Shown piece by piece: positions 58,801 to 64,000 of a stretch of 64,000 nucleotides of DNA (position 1 is the first letter of the stretch; each line of letters begins with the position of its first letter). The notes under the pieces are model-generated. The model had not been told where the DNA came from. It searched no databases and was given only the letters and a program-made list of their open reading frames with translations. Location of the stretch: NCBI RefSeq assembly GCF_024649945.1, contig NZ_JANKMS010000011.1, forward strand, positions 1 to 64,000. Direction: 5' to 3'. The position numbers and the translations under genes are program-made. The DNA is from Flavobacterium panacis. GTDB lineage: Bacteria; Bacteroidota; Bacteroidia; Flavobacteriales; Flavobacteriaceae.

Positions 58801-59796
58801 ATGGAATGGGATAATCTTCACGAACTCCTTCGTTCACTTTACGATGATATGATGCCACTTGCTGGTGATATGGCGGCTGTGGCTAAAGGATTGGCTGGAT
58901 TGGGTGCGTTGTTCTATGTAGCATTAAAGGTTTGGCAGGCTTTAAGCCGAGCCGAGCCTATCGATGTGTTTCCGTTACTGCGTCCATTCGCTCTGGGTCT
59001 TTGTATAATGTTCTTTCCAACCATCGTGTTGGGAACCATTAATGCAGTATTAAGCCCGGTAGTTACAGGAACTCACGCCATACTCGAAGACCAGGTGCTT
59101 GACCTCAACCAACTCCAGCAACAGAAAGACCAATTGGAATACGAAGCAATGGTACGAAATCCCGAAACCGCCTATATGGCATCAGACGAAGAGTTTGATA
59201 AAAAACTGGATGAATTAGGATGGTCGCCTTCCGATGTTGGTACAATGGCAGGAATGTATATGGACAGGCAAGCCTACAAGATAGAGAAAGCAATAAAGGA
59301 TTGGTTTCGCAATTTATTGGAAATACTCTTTCAGGCGGCGGCTTTAGTTATTGATACCATACGAACATTTTTCCTGATAGTCCTTTCGATACTGGGGCCA
59401 ATAGCTTTTGCTATTTCCGTTTGGGACGGATTTCAGTCAACGCTCACGCAATGGATCACGAGGTATGTAAGTGTTTACCTGTGGCTTCCTGTTTCCGATT
59501 TGTTCAGTTCGATGTTGGCAAGAATACAATCCCTCATTTTAGAACGGGATATAGCAATGCTTGCCGATCCAACTTACATACCCGATACGAGCAATACGGT
59601 GTACATCATCTTTATGATTATCGGTATCGTTGGCTACTTCACAATTCCAACAGTAACAGGTTGGGTAATCCAAGCCGGAGGTGCAGGAAACTTTACTCGT
59701 AATGTAAATCAAACAGCGATGAAGGCAGGAAACCTTGCAGGTGCTGGTGCAGGATCTACAGTAGGAAACATCGGCGGTAAACTGATGAATAAATAA
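58801..59796 (+). CDS. traJ: TraJ, VirB6-like channel protein
   Basis: 331 residues with several membrane segments: GLAGLGALFYVALKVW, LGLCIMFFPTIVLGTI, IRTFFLIVLSILGPIAFAIS, IIFMIIGIVGYFTIPTVTGW. A Gly-rich C-terminus (AGNLAGAGAGSTVGNIGG) follows. It matches TraJ of CTnDOT-type systems, the polytopic inner-membrane core comparable to VirB6. It follows traI by 2 bp and is in the same operon. Confidence 0.9.
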   Translation: MEWDNLHELLRSLYDDMMPLAGDMAAVAKGLAGLGALFYVALKVWQALSRAEPIDVFPLLRPFALGLCIMFFPTIVLGTINAVLSPVVTGTHAILEDQVLDLNQLQQQKDQLEYEAMVRNPETAYMASDEEFDKKLDELGWSPSDVGTMAGMYMDRQAYKIEKAIKDWFRNLLEILFQAAALVIDTIRTFFLIVLSILGPIAFAISVWDGFQSTLTQWITRYVSVYLWLPVSDLFSSMLARIQSLILERDIAMLADPTYIPDTSNTVYIIFMIIGIVGYFTIPTVTGWVIQAGGAGNFTRNVNQTAMKAGNLAGAGAGSTVGNIGGKLMNK

Positions 59797-59815
59797 CAAT
59801 AAATCATTAAAAAAA

Positions 59816-60439
59816 ATGGAATTTAAAACGCTAAGAAATATCGAAAACAGCTTTAGGCAGATAAGACTATATGCCATTGTGTTTGCGGTTCTCTGCATTG
59901 GCGTGGTAGGATATGCCGTATGGCAGTCCTACCGCTTTGCAGAAGAACAACGCCAAAAAATCTATGTATTGGATAACGGCAAATCTTTGATGCTTGCCTT
60001 ATCGCAGGATGCGAGCATCAACCGACCTGTGGAAGCAAGAGAACACGTTAGAAGGTTTCACGAACTGTTCTTTACACTTGCTCCCGACAAAAACGCTATA
60101 GAAAGCAATATGAGCAGGGCATTCAATCTTGCTGACAAAAGTGCCTTCGACTACTATAAAGACTTGTCGGAAAAAGGCTATTACAGTCGTATTATATCAG
60201 GAAATGTACAGCAACGCATCGAAGTAGATAGTGTGGTCTGCAATTTCGATACCCATCCTTATGCGGTACGAACCTATGCAAAACAATTCATCATTCGGTC
60301 AAGCAATGTAACCAGACGTAACTTGATTACTTCCTGCTACCTAGTCAACTCCGTTCGCTCTGACAACAACCCACAAGGCTTCAATATCGAAAAATTTGCA
60401 GTCGTGGAAAACAGGGATATAGAAGTCATCGAACGCTAA
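59816..60439 (+). CDS. traK: TraK, VirB8-like protein
   Basis: 207 residues. One N-terminal membrane helix (AIVFAVLCIGVVGYAVW) is followed by a periplasmic domain of VirB8 type with REHVRRFHELFFTLAPDK. TraK of CTnDOT-type elements is an inner-membrane scaffold of the mating channel. It ends in EVIER, 11 bp before the unnamed gene that follows. Confidence 0.9.
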   Translation: MEFKTLRNIENSFRQIRLYAIVFAVLCIGVVGYAVWQSYRFAEEQRQKIYVLDNGKSLMLALSQDASINRPVEAREHVRRFHELFFTLAPDKNAIESNMSRAFNLADKSAFDYYKDLSEKGYYSRIISGNVQQRIEVDSVVCNFDTHPYAVRTYAKQFIIRSSNVTRRNLITSCYLVNSVRSDNNPQGFNIEKFAVVENRDIEVIER

Positions 60440-60450
60440 AAAATAATCTT

Positions 60451-60879
60451 ATGGAAGTATTATCAGATTTAAACACGTTCGCAAAAATCCTTACAGAAAA
60501 AGGATATAACGGCTATTTCCATACGCAGGGTGCGTATGCCGGAAAGCTGAAAGAAAGCATCAGCGATTACCTTGAAAGTTACCAAAAAGGTACAGACAGT
60601 TTACCCAAACAGGATTTATTGTTGACAGGCTATCTGCAATGGTTGGGAGAAGACAAGCCCCGTGTAGAATGCAGTATGTGGGTAAAGTACCTGAACGGCA
60701 AATTCTCATTGAGCCGAATGGAAATAGCCAAGAAAGACAGCTTTGGGCAACTGCTTAAAAAATCGGAATTGACAAACCTTTCAATCATATCTGCACCCAA
60801 ATTAACTGAAGCGATCGCACTGGTCAATGATGAACAGAAACAAAATCTGGGCTCAAGTTCAAAACGGTTCAAGCTCTAA
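60451..60879 (+). CDS. Unknown protein between traK and traL
   Basis: 142 residues, soluble, with no signal or membrane segment. The visible features are a repeated helical pattern and an internal YLQWLGEDKPRVECSMWVKY segment; no known motif was recognised. It sits inside the tra operon in the place where CTnDOT has no gene, 11 bp after traK and about 20 bp before traL, in the same frame direction and with similar codon use. It could be a transfer accessory protein specific to this ICE group. Confidence 0.6.
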   Translation: MEVLSDLNTFAKILTEKGYNGYFHTQGAYAGKLKESISDYLESYQKGTDSLPKQDLLLTGYLQWLGEDKPRVECSMWVKYLNGKFSLSRMEIAKKDSFGQLLKKSELTNLSIISAPKLTEAIALVNDEQKQNLGSSSKRFKL

Positions 60880-60898
60880 CATCAGAAATAATAAGAAT

Positions 60899-61183
60899 AT
60901 GAAAAAACTAAGAGCAAATATGGACACGTATTTTGACAAGCTTGATGAACGTTGGCAGACGTTACCAGTACGCAAACAGCACCAATATACCCTGTGCTTT
61001 TTTGTGGGATATCTACTGCTTACCGCAGGTGTAATTTTCAAAGTCTGGTACGATACAAAGTCTGGAAACGATATGATCATAGAGCATATCGAAAACCCTG
61101 TCCTCAAAAAAAATGGAAGTCCTGCAAGATTGCAGGATAGTGTATCAACAATTTTAAAAAATAAAATTTATGAAAGAAAATGA
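60899..61183 (+). CDS. traL: TraL-like small membrane protein (DUF3989)
   Basis: 94 residues from the ATG at 60899; the frame is open from 60827 but that part overlaps the previous gene. One membrane helix (YTLCFFVGYLLLTAGVIFKV) lies between a charged N-terminus with DKLDERWQTLP and a soluble C-terminus. Size, order and the RWQTLP segment fit TraL/DUF3989. It overlaps traM by 14 bp. Confidence 0.8.
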   Translation: MKKLRANMDTYFDKLDERWQTLPVRKQHQYTLCFFVGYLLLTAGVIFKVWYDTKSGNDMIIEHIENPVLKKNGSPARLQDSVSTILKNKIYERK

Positions 61184-62519
61184 GAACAAAAAGTCAGTTG
61201 TTCGGGTAACAGAAGGTAATCCGTCTGCAACTGCTGATGTGTTACAAGACGGCACACAGAATAATAAGGAGAAGCTCAAAAAGCCCTTAATTTTCGGCTT
61301 AATGGCGATTGTTTTCGTGGGTTGTATGTACCTCATATTTAAACCATCCGAAGACAAAAAGACAATTGAAAATGTAGGGCTGAACGATGCGGTACCAGAG
61401 GCTACTGGAACTGGAATGCCTGCCGACAAAGGCAAGGCGTATGAACAGGAAATGCTCGAACGCAAAGAGCAGGAAAAACGCAATGCATTGGCTACACTTT
61501 CAGACTACTGGAATACAGAAGACAAAGAAGAGCCAACCGACGAACCGTTTAATGAAGAAGAGGAAAACAACAGCTTTGGCGGTAGTGGAAGAAATTCGGC
61601 AAGAAGCAGTAATCCTGCTTTGAACAGCTATCGAAATAGCCAAAGCGCATTGAGTTCCTTTTATCAAGATGATAACGCTGAAACAATGGAACTGCGTAAG
61701 CAGGTGGACGAATTGAAAGAAAAATTATCAGAAAAGGGTGTGCCACCTGTGGCCACAGTTGATGACCAATTGAAGCTAATGGAGAAATCTTATGAAATGG
61801 CAGCAAAATATCTTCCGAAGAATGAAAATTCCGAGAACGGTACTCCTGCCAATGGTACTGTTCCGGTTGCTGTTAGTGCTGCTGGTACTAACCAAAAAGA
61901 GCATTTTGTATCGTTTACGCCTACAAGAAAAAATGCCGTATCAGCCCTGTACCGTGAACCATCGGACAGTGCTTTTTTAGCAGATTGGAGCGAAACAAAG
62001 AACCGTGGGTTTTATACCGCTGGTTCTGTGGAACAAATGGCACAACCCAAACACAGTATCAAAGCCTGTGTACACGATGCCCAAACAGTAGTTGGCGAAA
62101 CAGGTGTGCGTTTACGATTATTAGAGCCTGCAAAAACACCGAGCCGTACCATTCCAAAAGGAACGATTTTAACGGCTAATGCGAAATTTCAGGGAGGGCG
62201 TTTACAACTAAAAGTTACCTCGATAGAACTGGAGGGCAATATCATCCCAGTAGATATAACCATTTACGATTTGGACGGACAGCAAGGCTTGTACGTTCCT
62301 TATTCGCCCGAAATGAATGCCCTTACCGAAATGGCAGGCAATATGAGCCAGACAGGAGGAACAAGCGTAATGCTCACGCAAAATGCTGGACAGCAAGTTG
62401 CCGCAGACCTTAGTCGTGGTGTGGTACAGGGAATTTCGGGCTATTTTGCTAAAAAGGTAAGAACCCCAAAAGTTACGCTGAAAGCAGGACATCAGGTCTT
62501 CCTTGTATCTAAACAATAA
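61170..62519 (+). CDS. traM: TraM, VirB10-like protein
   Basis: 449 residues. A cytosolic N-terminus, one membrane helix (LIFGLMAIVFVGCMYLIF) and a long periplasmic linker with Ser/Asn-rich and coiled-coil segments (ELRKQVDELKEKLSEKG) precede a C-terminal VirB10-type beta domain (RTIPKGTILTANAKFQGGRL). It bridges the inner and outer membranes in the mating channel. The start overlaps traL by 14 bp. Confidence 0.9.
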   Translation: MKENENKKSVVRVTEGNPSATADVLQDGTQNNKEKLKKPLIFGLMAIVFVGCMYLIFKPSEDKKTIENVGLNDAVPEATGTGMPADKGKAYEQEMLERKEQEKRNALATLSDYWNTEDKEEPTDEPFNEEEENNSFGGSGRNSARSSNPALNSYRNSQSALSSFYQDDNAETMELRKQVDELKEKLSEKGVPPVATVDDQLKLMEKSYEMAAKYLPKNENSENGTPANGTVPVAVSAAGTNQKEHFVSFTPTRKNAVSALYREPSDSAFLADWSETKNRGFYTAGSVEQMAQPKHSIKACVHDAQTVVGETGVRLRLLEPAKTPSRTIPKGTILTANAKFQGGRLQLKVTSIELEGNIIPVDITIYDLDGQQGLYVPYSPEMNALTEMAGNMSQTGGTSVMLTQNAGQQVAADLSRGVVQGISGYFAKKVRTPKVTLKAGHQVFLVSKQ

Positions 62520-62606
62520 TGTTGAATTCAAATAAATAAAACAATGAAACCTGTTCCGTGCAGCGGAACACGCTTCATTACCATTAAAAATTAAATATTA
62601 AAGACA

Positions 62607-63500
62607 ATGAAAAATCATTTAAAAACCTTTTGGGCAATTGCCCTGATACTCGGCTTTGCCGTACAATCTTTTGCACAAGACAGCATCAGAACTCCGCTTG
62701 CATTAGGCAAGATAGAACCGTATAAAATGGAAGTTACCTACGATAAAACTTCGCACTTGATTTTTCCGACCGCTATCCGTTATGTGGATTTGGGAAGCGA
62801 ATATCTGATTGCAGGAAAAGCAGAAGATGCAGAAAACGTGTTGCGTGTAAAAGCAACGGTAAGGGATTTTGAACCAGAAACCAATTTTTCGGTCATTACC
62901 AATGACGGACGTTTTTACAGTTTCAATGTATATTACAGTTCCTATCCCGAGGCATTGAGTTATGACCTGCTCACAATGCAAAAGGCAGTAGACAAAGCCA
63001 ATGGAAACGATGTGCTTCTTGAAGAGTTGGGCAATAATTCGCCTTCGCTGGCAGGATTGCTTTTGGAAACGATTTACAAAAATGATAAGCGTATTGTAAA
63101 GCATATTGGGGCAAAGAGTTTCGGTATTCAGTTTATCCTTAAAGGTATTTACATTCACAATGGCAAATATTATTTCCATACGGAATTGAGAAATAAAACC
63201 AATGTGCCTTTCCAGATTGATTTTATCAATTTCAAAGTAGTAGATAAAAAGGTAGCCAAACGTACAGTTGTACAGGAACGCCCGATGATACCATTACGCA
63301 CTTACAAACCTTTGGACGAGATTGGCGGGAAACTAACCGAACAAAACGTGTTCCTGTTAGACCAATTTACCATTGCCGATGACAAGGTACTGTTGATTGA
63401 GATTTTCGAGAAGAACGGTGGCAGACATCAAACTTTGCAGGTAGAAAATTCGGATTTGATAAAAGCTCGTTTGATAAACGATATGCACCTAAAATTTTAA
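62607..63500 (+). CDS. traN: TraN, VirB9-like protein (DUF4138)
   Basis: 297 residues. A signal peptide (AIALILGFAVQSFAQ) is followed by beta-rich domains: SHLIFPTAIRYVDLGSEYLI and a C-terminal part with LRTYKPLDEIGGKLTEQ. TraN of CTnDOT-type elements belongs to DUF4138 and is thought to form the outer-membrane core with TraM. The 87-bp gap before it holds only a small hairpin (GTTCCG/CGGAAC, near 62550-62566) and a 16-codon open frame that is probably not a gene. Confidence 0.9.
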   Translation: MKNHLKTFWAIALILGFAVQSFAQDSIRTPLALGKIEPYKMEVTYDKTSHLIFPTAIRYVDLGSEYLIAGKAEDAENVLRVKATVRDFEPETNFSVITNDGRFYSFNVYYSSYPEALSYDLLTMQKAVDKANGNDVLLEELGNNSPSLAGLLLETIYKNDKRIVKHIGAKSFGIQFILKGIYIHNGKYYFHTELRNKTNVPFQIDFINFKVVDKKVAKRTVVQERPMIPLRTYKPLDEIGGKLTEQNVFLLDQFTIADDKVLLIEIFEKNGGRHQTLQVENSDLIKARLINDMHLKF

Positions 63501-63520
63501 TAACCTTTTAATGCAATAAT

Positions 63521-64000
63521 ATGAAAAAGTATATCTATACCGTGATGTTCATTTTGATGACCATCACGGTTACACAGGCACAAAGAATGCTCCCAAAACA
63601 GAAAGGACTGGAAGTAAGTACAGGTGTAGTATCCAACGATAAAATCGGTAACGATTATTATATCAATCTTGGTATGACCATAAACGGTAAAAACGGTAAC
63701 TATCAGCTTTGGGCATTGGAATACACGCACCAATACCACGACTATAAAGACCTCCGCATACCGCAGGAAACTTATACTGCCGAAGGCGGTTACAGTTTCT
63801 TCCTTTTGGGCGATGCTCGTAAAAACATTACGCTGAACTTCGGAATAACAGGTGTAGTCGGTTACGAAAGCATCAATCGTGGCGAAGCGATGTTGTATGA
63901 CGGAGCAAAGATTTTGAGCGAGGATAACTTCATCTACGGAGCTGGTGGACGGCTCACTCTTGAAACATATCTATCAGACCGTTTTGTGTTAATCCTACAA
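63521..64000 (+). CDS. traO: TraO, conjugation protein, 3' end outside window
   Basis: The open frame runs from the ATG at 63521 to the window end, about 160 residues of the usual ~200. A signal peptide (MFILMTITVTQAQ) is followed by a beta-rich domain (VSTGVVSNDKIGNDYYINLG, GYSFFLLGDARKNITLNFG). This is an outer-membrane-type beta protein of the TraO family, directly 20 bp after traN. The C-terminus cannot be seen. Confidence 0.85.
   Translation, partial: MKKYIYTVMFILMTITVTQAQRMLPKQKGLEVSTGVVSNDKIGNDYYINLGMTINGKNGNYQLWALEYTHQYHDYKDLRIPQETYTAEGGYSFFLLGDARKNITLNFGITGVVGYESINRGEAMLYDGAKILSEDNFIYGAGGRLTLETYLSDRFVLILQ

Noticed and set aside
62543..62593. Small 16-codon open frame between traM and traN
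   Set aside because: Too short, contains a hairpin, no sign of coding.
1..64000. CRISPR arrays, rRNA and tRNA genes
   Set aside because: No regular repeat-spacer pattern and no recognisable rRNA or tRNA sequence was found; the phased 10-bp units are not CRISPR repeats.

Overview
The window comes from a member of the Bacteroidota, probably a flavobacterium-like host. The evidence is the CTnDOT-type tra/mob genes, RteC, DUF3408, DUF4099 and DUF1896 proteins, a TonB receptor with a carboxypeptidase-like N-domain, and promoters with TTTG-ending -7 boxes instead of sigma70 boxes. No rRNA, tRNA or CRISPR array was seen. Most of the window looks like one integrative conjugative element (ICE) carrying a large metal-resistance cargo, attached on the left to chromosome-like, visibly AT-richer DNA.

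Layout. 1-5.0 kb: chromosome-like genes (4-hydroxyphenylpyruvate dioxygenase, an AraC regulator, an OsmC protein, a porin) with scars: a direct repeat of at least 77 bp, a 3' fragment of dihydrolipoyl dehydrogenase, and an MFS gene cut off where it runs head-on into a truncated mntH. 5-31.7 kb: metal cargo, mostly on the minus strand. It holds a Zn/Cd-type P-ATPase, a Czc-type RND system whose pump gene is fused to its TolC-like gene and is frameshifted, a stand-alone P-ATPase N-domain protein, a Fur-family regulator, a second RND system with an amber codon in its adaptor, AraC regulators (two carrying an HMA-like CNRC domain), a CopZ-like HMA protein, azurin, a Csp/DUF326 copper-storage protein, a CDF exporter and a CopA-type ATPase. 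A short plus-strand group (IS3 OrfA-like protein, small protein, DapB-like protein) interrupts it. 31.9-48.2 kb: ICE regulation, excision and mobilisation: rteC, two Xis-like HTH genes, the DUF4099/3945 gene, topB, an ORF6N gene, DUF1896, a giant methylase-helicase and mobC-mobB-mobA. 48.2-64 kb: an oriT candidate, an iteron-like spacer, traA/ParA, three DUF3408 paralogs and traD, then a CDF/TonB/DUF6660 metal insert, then traE-F-G-I-J-K-(unknown)-L-M-N-O; traO runs off the end.

Two regulatory codes stand out. (1) Eight cargo promoters share one architecture: a motif of about 33 bp (core TTTGTGAnATTTACTG on the plus strand), exactly 25 bp of spacer in seven cases, then a 12-bp box usually ending GAnnTTTG. 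They precede the azurin, Csp, CopZ-like, CopA, CDF, RND-adaptor, HMA-AraC and Fur genes. This is the layout of an activator regulon, and the HMA-AraC proteins encoded among these genes are the obvious candidate activators. (2) Seven sites in the ICE backbone carry about four abutting 10-bp units beginning N-G-C-C, in exact helical register. Most lie upstream of, and co-oriented with, ICE genes. A third, smaller code is a palindrome TTGGGAACC-T-GGTTGCAA in the promoters of the Zn-type ATPase and the czc operon, the second copy lying next to the Fur-family gene.

Starts were moved from the longest open frame to an internal ATG where the upstream part was not protein-like; this is stated in each entry. 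Functions come from motifs and family knowledge, with no database search.
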